Source: Amblyornis subalaris (taxonomy: Eukaryota; Chordata; Aves; Passeriformes; Ptilonorhynchidae). Taken from it: 64,000 nt of DNA. The notes below the pieces were generated by a model that worked only from the letters and a program-made list of their open reading frames with translations, was not told where the DNA came from and made no database searches. The DNA is taken from assembly GCA_018881555.1 (NCBI GenBank), contig JACAXG010000070.1:4163616-4227615 (forward strand), written 5' to 3'. This document shows positions 13,153-26,354 of the stretch, piece by piece (position 1 is the first letter of the stretch; the number at the start of each line of letters is the position of its first letter). The translations under genes were made by a program, and so were the position numbers.

Positions 13153-16100
13153 GTAAGAGATTTTGTTTGCTAGCTTTCAGAACTGTATTTTATTGCTCTG
13201 CCAGCTACAGCAAATGGAAACTATAATAAAAAGGAGGTTACTATTAGTCTCAAATAAGCGTTTAACTTAATGAGCTAGTTACTGTATATTAATTAAATCT
13301 AAAAATCTTATTGAGAGGCTCTTTCTGAGATTTTTTCCTTGCCATCTGGTTAGCTTGTTTTAAATGACAAAAGAAATAAGTAATTACATTTCTACTAAGT
13401 ATATTTTAATGGGCATTTCTCAAGGTGTAGTGAAAGAACNGAGATTTTACCATCTAAGAGTAATTGCATTAAGAGCTTATCTACAGACTGCTGTAGTACC
13501 CTATCTTTGGAACTGTGTCATGCAGACAAGAACAAAATGTCAGCATTTTGGTTGTGTCTTGACAGCCTTAGAACGAAAACCAGAGACCTAACACATATCT
13601 TCTAAAGCAGATTTCACATTTCCTCCTCCTGTTGCTTCTGCTCAGTAAAATTAAGTCTGCCTTGCAAGGTTACAGCCTGTGGATTTCCCTGTCTCACCAA
13701 GACCTACAATAATGGAATATTAGAATAGGATCATTCTGGAGGCAGCATAGACAAACTTGCCATTTCAACCATTGTGTTGAAACATGTTCCTACTACAGTT
13801 CACCTATATATTGCCACTGCTGTCACCTCTCTCTAGACATGGGACATCTATCTCTCCCAGGATGCAAAAAAACCCAGGGCCCCACAAAAGAAGGAAACCT
13901 TGTTTCTCTTTAAATTAGGTTATATAAGGTGCAGCTGACAAGCAAATAAGTGAAATTATGACAGTATTTAGTGAAATGTCCTCTGCTGTTGTTTAGTGCT
14001 CTATGAAGTCTAGTGAAAAAGGAAATATTTTTCTATATTTGTGGAAAAGGAAAGCTCTTCTTGAAGTCATACTGCTGCTTTTGTCACAGCATGGATCTTC
14101 TTGCCATTAGATATGGATAACAGTCATTTCCACAGAAATCATCTTTTCAGCTTGCATTTAAACACAGTTTAGCCACATCACTTCCCATGCAGTGGCGTGC
14201 TGATTGACTGAAAGAAAATGAATAAGAGTTGTACGTGGAAATTAGGAAAAATGCCATTACCTGTCTTTCTGGGCCACCTTGGTCTGCAGCCACAGATATC
14301 CTGGTCGAGTGTCCAGAAGCTTTACATGGAACAAATGACAAAAGACAGATGCTGTCCCCAGAGGACCTTTTATTCCCTGCTCCAGTCACGAGGGTGCCGT
14401 AGGCAATGCTCAGGGTCGATGTGCAGTCTGCTGCTTACTGCAGGAGCTGAGTACAGCTTCTGTGACAACTGCCACTTTTCACTAGTGGAGAGATACTGGT
14501 AACATGGCACCTAAAGGAATTTACCTTTTATACTGTTCAGAAAGAAGTGCAGAAAGAGAAGGTGAGAGAATTTCATAGATACTGCAGTAGTATGACTGGC
14601 CAAAGAGAAGGGTTTTCCAATTGTGAGGAGCACTGGGGTGTTGTGTTAGGTTTGGTTCACAGTGGATCTAGTTTGTTATTTACCTGTGCTGCTTATNAGA
14701 CTCACTTGGATTTGAAGAGGTGTAGTATCAATGCCTTTTATTGAAAGTCAAAACCTCACAAAAGTCAACAGGCAGCTCCATAATATGTTTGGATATTTTA
14801 TCTGGCAGGAAGCAAGTTCAGATAAGAGTAGGCAGAAAATAATGAAAGCCCTCAAAATCCACATTGTTTAGCAACTGGATAATGATATAATTACAGATTA
14901 GATGGCAGAATGCTTAACAGCCAGCATGATTGTCTCATAAAGCCTTCACGCAGGGGGCTCTGCTGAACAGAATCTGCCTTCTCAAACCTAAAGTCTTCCT
15001 TTTCTTTGATAGAAATGGAAGACTTTACCACCAGTTTCTTAATGTACAATTTGAATAATTGTGAATTAATACTAGACTCATAAGCTATAGTTTCAATATA
15101 ATTGTAAAGAAATAACAGTTCTCCAAGCACATTGGTATTAACCACAAAGGTGCCAGAACACATAACACAGAAATAAACTTTGTAATGAAAAGTACATAAT
15201 GTAAACCACAAAACTAATTTTTGTTTTTTTCATCTTTTTTAGCCCCATTATTTGTCATTTCTCCCCTTGAGAATTTCTCCCCCTCTCCTTCTTTTATCTC
15301 TCAGCCTCATGATCCCTATTTTCAGAATGCTAAAGGCAGCAGAACTATTGCAGTTAAAGCAAAGTAGGAAATCATCTATCAAATAATCTTATCCAGGCAT
15401 CTTAAAATTCATTTTTCTGCCTGACCTCTCACTCTTCCTCCTTTTGAGAGGGGAACAGAAAGCCCCAGAGCTCTCACTTCAATTGCACCAGTTCCCTCTA
15501 CTCTGCTCATTAGTTTCAGAAGGTTCTAAATTTCCACCAATGAATCAGACTTGCTGGCTTTTCTTTAACCTTCGTTATGCAGCTGTCACTTATACTGTAA
15601 TTGCAAAGACTTCAAACTGAAGAGAAGACAGTGAAGCAGCTGTAAAGGTGATTCTTTACAGGGCAAGAAAAAAAAAGTGAAGTGTGTTTTTACTTCAATG
15701 TAAGCTAACCAATTGAAGACAAACAGTATGCAAATGCCGGATCAAGCTAAGGAGAAAGCACGGGCAGAAGGACTAGCCACCAAACCAGCTGGATTGCCTG
15801 TTTGAGGACTCTATCTGCTTATAAATTTGGGGCTCGGTTGGATAGGCAGAGACAAGAAAGGAGGTTAGGAAATATTCCCATAGGAACTTGCTTAGGGGCC
15901 AAGCCTTTGAGGACTGGTAGCAAGAAAAGTGGTACTTGTTTCTATTTAAGGTCACACTAATTTATATCCTGATTCATCAGTTTTCATGGGCTAAGATTAC
16001 TTATTGTGTCTTATTCTTGGACCTGTGTTTTTCTCAACTTGCTATGAATGCAGCTGGGAATTGGGACTGATGTTTTTAGGTCACAGCAGCCCAGTAAGAA

Positions 16101-17749
16101 GTTATTTTTTTAATCATTGTTTTTGTTATTACAGATTATTATTTTGTTTTTATTTCAGATGCTGCTAGTTGCTATTAAACTGCATCTCAGAAGCCTGTAT
16201 TTCCCCATAACCGCTCTTGCCCCTAGAGAGCACGCAGAGCTCAGAGCAGCAGCCAGCAGTGTTTGTTTCCTGTGCATCATCCTCAGGGAAGGCAGTGCTG
16301 GTACACCTCCTCTCTTCCTAGGAAATGATTTCCCCTGCAGCACAAAGGAGCTGTGCTAGAGATGGGAAGTGTAATTTGTAGCATGCTGAGCCATCTTCAC
16401 TCAGTATTGCCCTAGATATGGAGTTGTTTCTGCAAGTTCACATCTTTTTGAAGTGGGAATTTATGTAAGATAAGTACCTAGTTCTTAGAAGAACTCAGCA
16501 GATATGTGCCATATCTGTCTTTGTGGAGTGAAAAGTGACAGAACTAGACAGAGTATAAGAGGGAGAATAAGCATGAGCAAACAAAACNGTTCTTACAATC
16601 AGTCTCCTTGATTACTTTACAAACACTTCAGAGGCAATCCTGTAGCTTAAGAAATGCTGGGTGCTCAGCAACAAGACCTTAAACCAGGGAATTTAAGTGA
16701 TTGTATGGACCCAGCAACACTAATATTAGATAGCTCACTAAAGAGCTTAAGGACTTGCAAGGTCTTGACTTAGGAAAGCCATGTTGGACAGCATGGCCTG
16801 CAAGGGAGTCTTCTTGAGGTAGTAATAATGTAAGAAAAAACAAGAATCAGAGACAGTTAAATCAGAATGGTCTAGAGAACTTTACATGTTTATCAAAGAC
16901 TGTCATATCCAAAGGAATGAAAATACTTTATCGGAGAAGCCTAAGACTAAGGAGAAGGGGTCTTGTGTGAGCAGACAACTTTTTGTAGGCTCTGGTTTCT
17001 GCTGCCTCCACCATAGGTTGTGGCTGGCTGTGCTTTGAAGTTCTGTGGTCACCTCAGTAGGTTCAGAAAATGTGCCGGGCATCTGCACAGCCAGTGTTGG
17101 AAGTGCAGTGAAATATCTCAAGGAGCAAGAGTTGAAGGATAAATGCTCGAAATACAGCTGTAGAGGAATATACTCAGAAGGCAGAAGGTGACACGGGTGT
17201 AAAAGAATCTTGCAAATTTCCACATGGAGAAAAAGTAGAGATAAGAAATTCTGCCACACATTATCCATTTTTTAATGAGGGAATCTTTAGCTGAGGTCTG
17301 ANGTATCCTGAAAGGAAGCACTAAGATAATTACGTTTGGTGACTTTTAGCAGTTGTAATCAATAATTCCTTTATATAACACTGTTGTGAAACTCAGTGTG
17401 AAATACCGAACTACTCGTGCCATCAGGATTAATAAAAAACCCACTTACAATGGACCTTCCTGGCTGTAGTACTTTAATTGTAGTCCATTTAAAAATCTAT
17501 CTGAGAATCCTTGGTTCTAATTTAAAGACTTTCTTTGCTGGTCTGAATACTTCTCACTGCCACATGCCAAAGGCATTTTTCATTTGCCTAGGTGATCATA
17601 TGCCTATTGTAATAAATATTCAATCACACAGTGAACCAGTTGGCACTTGAATTTTTTTTTTCTAGATTACTGTCAAGTCAGCTAGCTTGAAGGGGCAACA
17701 GGTTATTTTCAACACCTGGCATGCTCTGGCAATAAATAAATTGTCCTGT
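13153..17749. other. non-coding stretch, no gene seen
   Basis: AT-rich DNA. Open frames up to about 120 codons (for example 16903-17268 on the minus strand) look like chance ORFs. A plus frame at 14218-14502 is cysteine-rich near its end, but has no flanking splice signals that I can support. No repeats were recognised. Confidence 0.5.
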
Positions 17750-17787
17750 TTTATTTACATATTTTCCCGGTTTATTTACATATTTTC
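17750..17787 (+). repeat. two-copy direct repeat, 21-bp period
   Basis: The 17-mer TTTATTTACATATTTTC occurs at 17750-17766 and again at 17771-17787, separated by four bases. It is a local duplication, probably replication slippage. Confidence 0.8.
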
Positions 17788-20700
17788 ATTTTGTTGTCCT
17801 TTTACTGACTTACACATAGTGGATTTTATTTAAAGCCTCTAGAGGTGTTAATACCAAATAAAAAGAATGTGTTGCTATGAAGAGATAGAAGAGCTATATT
17901 ACAATACCTTGAGACACTGTATTCCATTGAGCATATATGAATGAGAATTGAATATGAGGACAGGGGAGAGTGAGGCATCTCTCTCTCTCTGTATAAACCC
18001 ACAGACACATGTATTGCTGTGCATATGAAAATGGGATTGCAATAACAGTAAGGCTTTTATATGAATACCATATATTTTTCGTTGAATTAGAAGAAAAACA
18101 CAGCCACTTTTTTGCAATGGGAATATTTCAAAATGGAGGTAGAAAGGCCTTGGAAGAGAATATCTGAGTAGTGGATAAACAAGAAGAAATAACAGTGTGT
18201 AGAATTAAGATGGTCCCCCCTAGATGCTAGACATGGTATTTTGTGATGTATGCTTTTGTCCAGGACATAGGCAATTTGCCATGGGTAGCCATTTCTAAAA
18301 CATTAGCCTACAGGACCTGAGTTCTGCTCACCTAATCCACAGAAATAATTCTACTCCAAAACAAGGTCTCTTCAGTCTAACTTGGCCCTTGAAAGGTTGG
18401 ACATATTTTTTTTCTGCATTCGAAAGTAAAACTGTAAACATTGCAGTCGCAAAGCTGGAAATAAGAACTGCTATTGTTTCCTTCTTAACATCAGCAACTG
18501 CATATAGATTGTTTGCAATTAAAACAGATTTGCAAATACAATTACAAATTCTGGCTTAGAGAAGCAGCCAGTGCTTGCCAGGGACTTGCAATGATGCTAT
18601 TTGATTATAAAGGTGCAGCCAGCAAGCAAACACAAGACTGATGTGTTGGGGTTGGATGGCAGCAGTGGGCTGAGCAAGCAGGGAGCGGGGAAAGGAGCAC
18701 GGCACTGCTGCTGGGGAGATGATTTCAAAAGCTCTGAAAGGTAAAGGTGCACAATGCCATCACTCTTGGAGNTGTCCTCCACAGCCCCCGTAAAGGGACT
18801 CTTCCTGAGCCCGTGGACAGGGTTATTTTGTCTGCCCTCCACCACCCTGTTAAACCTAATACATAGCTCTAAAATGTGGCCTGGTTACTGCCCTTTCTTC
18901 TCCCTCTTTTCAGAGGACTGCTNGCTGGTTTCCTGCAGCTGCCAACTGTTGCTGTGCTGACTGGCTCATCCCCATCTCCTCCTACTGCACAAGACAGCCT
19001 TGAAATCTCCCACAAAGAGGGTTTTTCAGGAGATGTNCAGTCATGTCTTTAAAGGACTGAAAGCAGAGAGTGGTTATGATTAATGGGATACTTCGAACTG
19101 GATGTAGGAGCCAGAGGTTGCTGGATCAGGAAGGATGGTACTAGAAACAACCCAAAATCAGGACGATGTTTTCTGCTGTGCTGTATGTGAATATGTGGAG
19201 CGGAGAAGCCATTTTCACCTTCCTACTCTGTAAGCCAGATGAATGCCAGTTCAGCATCTGGCATAATCCTGGGATCCTGAAAGTAGAGCATCTAGAACTA
19301 GATGCGCATGCTGTGTGTGCACCCTAAAAACATGCTGACATGCTTACGTGCTTGTACTAAAACCTGGCACAACAGCCGGGTAGCCTTGCTTTAGACTGCT
19401 CATATACTCTACTGGACTTCCCAGTAGGGATGCACCATAGGAGCAGCTCAGGGTGGATGAGAAAGTTGTTGCCCAAGCTTCTGGCTTTCTGTGCCGTGGG
19501 ACAACTGAGGCAGAGTGAGCAGAAACCTGAAATGCAGCNCATCCAAAGGAGAAGCTGCCAAATGTCTACCTGCGCTTCTAGTGAGGAAAAAGAAAAGGAG
19601 ACTTCTAGAAGGGGAAAGCATTTGGTATTCAAAGATCAACAGCCTGCTAAACAAGTATCTCTGTACTTTTCGTTTAGCTTAATGACAACCACGAAAGGCT
19701 GGCAAGCTTCTTTCTTCAACTTACTGAAGCATTATGTTAGTATGTGGGAGTATTGGCTCTGGCAGGCATTGTGTTCTGTTTCATTTGTGAGTGAAAGAGG
19801 CTGCCTGCATTTTGGGGAATCACAGTGAAAACTATACTCAATTTGTGGCAGAATAATAAGGTGATCTATTGTACTGCTTATGGAAGTAGAAAATGAGCTC
19901 TGCTCTAGGTGTGTAATTTTCTACAACAGAAATATCAGTAACATACCGATGGCTCACATGTCCTGTGCCCCAGGCAAAGGGTGTTTGCTTGCTTATACTT
20001 GAGCACACATATATGCCTGTACCGGGAGGGGAAGAATTAATCTCTGGCATCATGGCCTTTAGCTGTGCAGGTCTTCAGCCTCTGGGGCAGATGTTCCTGT
20101 GAAATGTCAAAGGTCGTGGTGGACAGTTTATTTTGAAAGCTTGATGAATATTCCTCCACCCAAATTTCACTTATGGGGACCTCGAAAACCTACATTTTTT
20201 TTTTTCATGGAAATAAAACAAACAAGAGGTTGTCTGGGTAGTCACATCACAAACAGCTGGATATTTTAATATCTGTGATACAGTCCTCCAAGCCTGTGCT
20301 CTCCCTACTTCCCTCTAAAGAGCAGGAAGTACCATTAATCAGGCTGTGATATTACAAAGCAGTCAGTCAATGCCGAGCAGAAAAAAACAGGAATATTTTT
20401 GTTATAACAGGTTATGGGAAGGAATGGGAGAAGATACTCCTTTAAACAATAAGAAGTAACACAAATTTTCTGTAACAAAGGGAGCAAAATATGTTTTAGA
20501 GATAAAGGAAAAAGGTGTGTAGTTGGCAACATTTGAATGTTTTTCCTTCAAATGTACCCATCCAAGTTTGACTAATGACTCTGTTTGATCTGTAGAAACA
20601 GCTGCAGGTCTGAGCTCAGAAANGGCTGTCTTATTTCTCTGCCTACACGGTGATAACGTGTTTTTGGACAAAGTGATGCTCAGTTTAGAAAATTGCAAAA

Positions 20701-21199
20701 GAGGGAGATGAGGAAAGGAATGAACAAAGATCCAATGTAAAAACTGTGTGAAAGTAATGCTTATGTCTTCTCTGTGACAGAAGGTAATGGCTCTGCCTGA
20801 TATAATGAGGTAGAAGTTGTCTGCTGAATTTAAAGGATCAGAGCAGTGAAAGTAAAAAGAAAATCACAGTATCAATAGCTACCCATCTCTTCCTAAATTT
20901 CTGCAGGTAGTTAACAGTATTTTCAAGATTGAATAAAGTTCATCTTGAGACAAAAAGAAATAACTCTGGGCAGTAATAGAAAATCATACTGTTAAATATT
21001 TGGTGAAACAGGTGTATAAATTACTGAGAAGCATAACTCTCCAACCCAGTAGTCAGAAGCCAAAAATAATTAAATTTTCTGATTTCCACCAAACAAGACT
21101 TTCACCACTATCTTTCACAGTCATTGCTGATTCAGAAGGGTCAAACTATTTTAAATCAGTAGTGCTTTCTCAATGCAAATAAAACAAAACATGCTGGTC
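17788..21199. other. non-coding stretch, no gene seen
   Basis: AT-rich DNA with a modestly GC-richer patch at about 18.6-18.95 kb. Overlapping chance frames occur there and at 19.4-19.8 kb (132 codons, with an ambiguous base). Nothing resembles a known protein or repeat family. Confidence 0.5.
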
Positions 21200-21690
21200 T
21201 ATGTAAAGAGAAGCATGGCCAGGAGACCAAGAGAAGTTAGTATTTGCTTTTCTCTGGCACTGTTGAGGCTGCACTTGAAGACTGTCCAATTCTGGGTTTT
21301 TCAATTAAAAAGGGACATTGAGAAATGTGACAAGTCCCAGACAGGTTATCCAGAGGGTGACCAGGATGTCGGTGACTACAAGCTCATGACCTGTGAGGAG
21401 ACAAAAGGGAGCTGCATGTGAAGAAAAGGAAGCTAAGAAGCTATGTGATAGCCTGCATTTGTCTGAATGCCAAAGATGGCAAAGCTAAACTTTTCTTAGT
21501 GGTAGCAGATTACACAAAAACAAGCAACAGCCACAGACTGTAGATTTAGAGCTTCAATTATTGGGTCATAAAAACACCCTTTACACAAGTAGGGGTGGTG
21601 AAGGATTTCAAAAGTCATCTAGATCAAGCCTTGGCTGACCTGATTTCGTGTTGGTGACAGTGCTGAGTCTTCTGCAGGTTATATCAGTCA
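21200..21690 (+). mobile_element. old CR1 LINE 3' fragment
   Basis: The plus strand reads as a heavily mutated CR1. The segment at 21205-21300 (AAGAGAAGCATGGCCAGGAG, then GCACTGTTGAGGCTGCACTT and TGTCCAATTCTGGG) matches the CR1 stretch that encodes 'S.VRPHLEYCVQFW'. The segment near 21330-21400 matches the following E-R-V-Q-R-R region, and 21600-21660 resembles the late part around the 'LSNLI' stop. Indels break the frame everywhere, and the 3' ATTCTATGAT tail is not clear. The divergence suggests an older CR1 subfamily than the copy at 55.3 kb. Confidence 0.7.
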
Positions 21691-24600
21691 TGAATGAGAG
21701 ATGAGAAATTCCTGTGACATGGGTTCTGCTGTGCACTGGGAACGCCCAAGGCTCTAATGATGTTTGTGCCAGGTATCCTCACAGAGAAGGGAAAGGAGCC
21801 ACACATTTTCCATAATAGGTTCATTATAATATGTAAGCCTATTAAAGCCACCAAGGACATGGATTTCTGATTTAAGTTCTCAAATCCCAGTAGTGAAGAA
21901 TCCTGTCAGAGGACCTGTGTTCACTTTACTTTGCCAGCCTTCTTGCTTGCTTCATATATAAAACACATTTGCCACAATGCCATTAATGGGCATCTTTTCT
22001 TTCAAACAGCCAAATTTTTTTACAAAGCAGTTCCCTTGGATTTCAGCAAACGTATGGGAAGCATGCAGTGAGAAATCCTAATAATTCTGTTTCTGAGGTG
22101 CTGATGGCACAAGATATCTTGCTTCACTCCCATTGACAATAATAAACTTTCAGAAGATTTTTAAATAATTTATTTGATGCAGTTCTGTGCTATCATGCTA
22201 CATGGTGAGAATTGTTTGTAATTGCTTGCAAGCTGACTGAGTGGCTGAATTTGCGATGAGCACCCATTCATAATTTACAACCATGAAAAAGAAAAAAGAC
22301 TAACTTTGCATTAATTTTCCCTATTTCTATTACATAGATTCACTGAGACCTAATTAAAACTCTATTTGGTTAGAAAGCAAGAAACTGAACAGGAGTTTTG
22401 AAGGTTTTGGCGGATATAGTTCAATATTTCTTAAACAGCTGCATTATGGATTTCAATGGGACATTAATTATGTAGGGAAATTAACTTCCAGAAGTAATTA
22501 ACATAATCGCTTTTTGAAAAATTTAACCAGAAGTCTAATCATTAAATTATTTCACACAAATACTCAGAGTTTGATGAAGACTGGGGAATTGAATGACTTG
22601 AGGGGTCCCCTCCTTGAGAGCTGACATTGAAACCAGTGAAGGACGTGAAGGAACCCTTTCTGCCTCCCTTTTGTAAGTGTTCTGTCTCCTTTTCTGTACT
22701 GACTTAGAGACCCTCAGTGGGTACAGTCTTGCTAGCCGGAGGCTGAAATTTGCCAACAACTAAACTACGGCTGTCTTAATGTGGTCCATGATGGTTATCT
22801 GAATCTCATCTGTATTTGCTTAATTTTTAACCTGGCTACTTTCTTTTGAGGACAAAAACACATCTGAGTTTTAAAAAACAAGGCACACAGTATCTTACCC
22901 TCACCTTGTACCTTTGCATTTTCTGATATGAGATGGAGGTCTCCAGTGGGAGGAATTGTAGAAGTGGCAAACTGTTGGATTCATCCCCTCTACTTCACTC
23001 CTATCACCAAGGGACTAGTAGAGCGAGGGGATAGATGGTGGTGTCAGACTTGCAGCAGCTCCTATGTCATCTCATGTTCCTCTAGTATGAAAAGGAACTA
23101 ATCAAACCAAAGGAGGGTCACAGGATTTTTAGAAACTCTCACAGACGCAGGATTGCTCTATGTAATAATTTTATTTATAAACCATGTCATGCATAGTCAC
23201 TGTATATCTATGCTATCTTGTTTAAATGCACTTACTGAGCTGAATATAGGCTACTTGCAAAAAAAACACAACAGGCAAGCAGAACAGGAATGCAGTAATT
23301 TCAGATGAATCATCTCCTGATAACTATGTGGAAGAGGTAGAAAAATAGTGGAACTGCAAAAAATAGAGGGGCCACTCAGGAGCTCTGGCTGGTTACAGTG
23401 GTTTTCTGAATAAAGCCTGGAAGCCTGAAAGTGCAGATCCTCTGGGTGTAGGTAGCTCTGGGATGAGGACCTGATGTGGAGCTTACTTGTGAAGGGATCA
23501 AACAAAGATGAACTGGAGAAGAGCACATGAGGCAGCTGGCTCAATTGTGCTTTGAGAGAAGACCAAACCATGGGAAAGGCAAGTTTCTGTGGAGATGTAG
23601 TTATAGTCACCTCTCAAAAACTGTGAGGAAGGGTCAGATGGCTTTCCAGCTATATCTGGAGCCAAAAGTGTATTATGGCAGATAGGGATTGTATTAAAGC
23701 GATACATTAAATAACTCACAAACTTGAACATCCACCTTCCATGTGACCCTTTAAGTTTAAACCTGTGTAATGAAGGTAGAAGAGCCTGAATAGGTAGGTT
23801 TCCTATTTTGTGTATTTTGTTAACAAGAATCAAATGAGTAAACAACATGAATTTAATATGCAAAACAAGATAAAACTACATGAATTAATATTATAACACA
23901 AAAAGAAGCTAATTAGCAAACTGCTTAAGCTGACCTGATTAAACTAACACTTTTTAATGTGTTCCATACCATAAACTGGAAAAACAGACATCATGTTTAC
24001 TTATCAGCCTGTCAGATCTGGCATTAACTTAACTTACTCACAATGATGGTATCAGAATGTTTGTATTTTGGCAGGTATTTTGTGTNTATATGTGTGTGTG
24101 TNTATATATATATATACACACGCACAGCATAGTCTTTGTGGAATAAATATANAGATTATAGTGTTGATGGTGTATAATGCAGAGTGCTCATCCCCTAAAT
24201 TGTCAAAAAAAAAGTCAGTGTTTCATGACTGAGCATAAGTAAGGATACGTAAAATATTTTGATGCAGTTCAAGGTGACAAAGCAAAGAAGAATACGCTCA
24301 CAAATAGCAATTTCACAACCACAACAATGTCTGTGGCCTGCAAGGTTTATCTACTTGTGAGGTTTCAGACAATGAAATTATGATAGGTTGGGTTGCCCAA
24401 GAGGCCCTAACAAATTCCCAGTGTTCTAGAATTCAGGATTACTGAGCTTTTAAAATAACATTGTGACATACTGAATGTGTAAGGGAGTTGCCTACTTCAC
24501 TTCTGGGCATACAGTGTCTTGCCTAGTGCAGGGTCTTTAGTTGTGTAAGTCATTACAAGGTGTTGGCAAAACCGTTCGCTTCAAAGCAGCTTTAGAGTAC

Positions 24601-26354
24601 AAGATGGACTTTTGAACAAGCACATTTATTTCAACGACATAGAGAGAAAACTGAGGAATCTGAGGGTCAAAAAAGGATATCGAGACATTGTTAGTCAGTG
24701 GAAATATTTGCAGCCTTTANTTCCACTGAACTGTGTGTTTCTGTTTGTTTTGTTGCTCTTATTCTCTTCAGTAGTCCAGAGCTGTATTTCATCTGCTGTT
24801 GGCTCAGTGACCGAGGGAGTGACAGGATGTACCGTCTCTCTTCACTAAAGAGGAAGGTGTAATGCCTCTGGCAGGAGTATGCAAAGTAAGTGACAGTATG
24901 CAATTAATGTTGTCTAGTGCAACTCCCATTGCTCAGCATGACAACAGGTCTAATCTGCAATATTTGTGAGGGGCAAAAAAANGCCCCCAAGATATTCTGA
25001 AAGTAGATCTTTTCAATGGGGCATTTCAGTTACCTGAAACACAATTTCCTGTTGGTATCTACCTGTCTTTAATCGGGGTAAAGTTTCCTTGAGGGAAAAG
25101 TCTAGAAAGATACTACGTCAGGGTTCCCACAATCCAGTCACACGTCTGAGGTCGGGTAACCACTGGTGCCTGGAATACCATAGGAGCCCATTGTTATGCT
25201 CTGTGGCTGTCAGCTCTATGACTGCAGTGTGTACATATGCTAAACCTAGTATTATGCAAAAATAGACAAAACTCCACAAAGTTTTTAGAGATTTATTTTG
25301 ATGTATGTAATTTCCATTACAAGGCCATTTAGTGTTTTAGGGGCCTATTATGCAAATTACTATTCATGCCATGAATTACCAGATAATATAATATGTTTTT
25401 TACTCTGTTTCAATGGATGCGTAATTATCCAGGGGCAGGGCAGGAAATTCAAAGCTATTGAAAGAATAGATCAAATGGAATCTGTAACAGCAAGACGCAG
25501 TAACTTTCCTCCAGGCTCTTCTCCAGTGGGATTGTTCTAGCTCTGTATATCTCTGCGCATAACAGGGGATATGTCTCTTAAGTCTAGCTAGGTGAGGGTA
25601 GCAACGTTTCTCTCTATTTTAGCTTGCATTTGGTAGGAGGCTGATTGCTCTCTGCTATTGGATTTCGCTACATAAGGATATCTTGCTTTCTATTTTAATT
25701 ATTTTTTCTTCTGCACCCATTCTGATAGGTATTGTGCCCCTATGTATTATGAGTTACAGTTATTTTCCATTCTTCTTTTTAGATGGTGTTTGGCCTTTAA
25801 CAATACAGGCTGCACAGGTTTTCCCAAGTTGTGGTTACTTAAGGGAGTATTTGGGGAAAGAGTGGTCAGACAGTAAACAGATGATTGTAACAAAGATTTT
25901 CAGGGGCAAAAGTCAAAATAAAAATTCCATGGCCTGTATTGAATAGATAGTAGACACAGAAGTCGATTCATTTTAATTGTTTTGGATTTACCCATTGGAA
26001 GGAGGAGGATGTAGTCTTTTATAAAACGCATTAAGCAAAGAAGAGAGTTGTATGTTACTGGCTGTTAATTCAGTCCCTCATGGAAAATTTCTGCCAGAAC
26101 AGGAACCTGTAGAATGTGTAGAGTATTGCTGCATGTTCCTAAAATGTGCGTAGATCTCTGGGGTTTCTAGTTGATTGTTTTAACCGCCAACTTCCATATA
26201 TNACATAAATCTAAATGGAACGATAAATAAATTTAGAAGAGGGACAGAGTCACCAGGTTTTTTCAGTCAAGATTAATAGTGGACTCATAAAACCCCAGAT
26301 ACTGTCTTTATGGTGATTAGTTATGATTTCACTGTTCGTGGGCTCAAGTAGTTG
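21691..26354. other. non-coding stretch; TAATTA-rich block and one microsatellite
   Basis: No gene seen. At 22130-22560 the sequence is dense in ATTA/TAATTA motifs without being a simple repeat, a composition typical of conserved non-coding elements. A TG/TA microsatellite lies at 24081-24126. Minus-strand frames at 23251-23863 reach about 120 codons but overlap each other and have no recognisable domain. Confidence 0.5.
24081..24126. repeat. (TG)n/(TA)n microsatellite
   Basis: Alternating TG then TA then CA dinucleotides, with two ambiguous bases inside. The N calls probably reflect length or base ambiguity in the tract. Confidence 0.85.

Noticed and set aside
14218..14502. Cysteine-containing 94-codon plus frame
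   Set aside because: No flanking splice sites that I could support, no domain pattern, and a shadow frame is open on the other strand.
14690..14880. CAATAAAAGGC on the minus strand, LTR-like poly(A) region
   Set aside because: No TATA box, TG...CA ends or family resemblance could be found upstream, so it stays a lone AATAAA.
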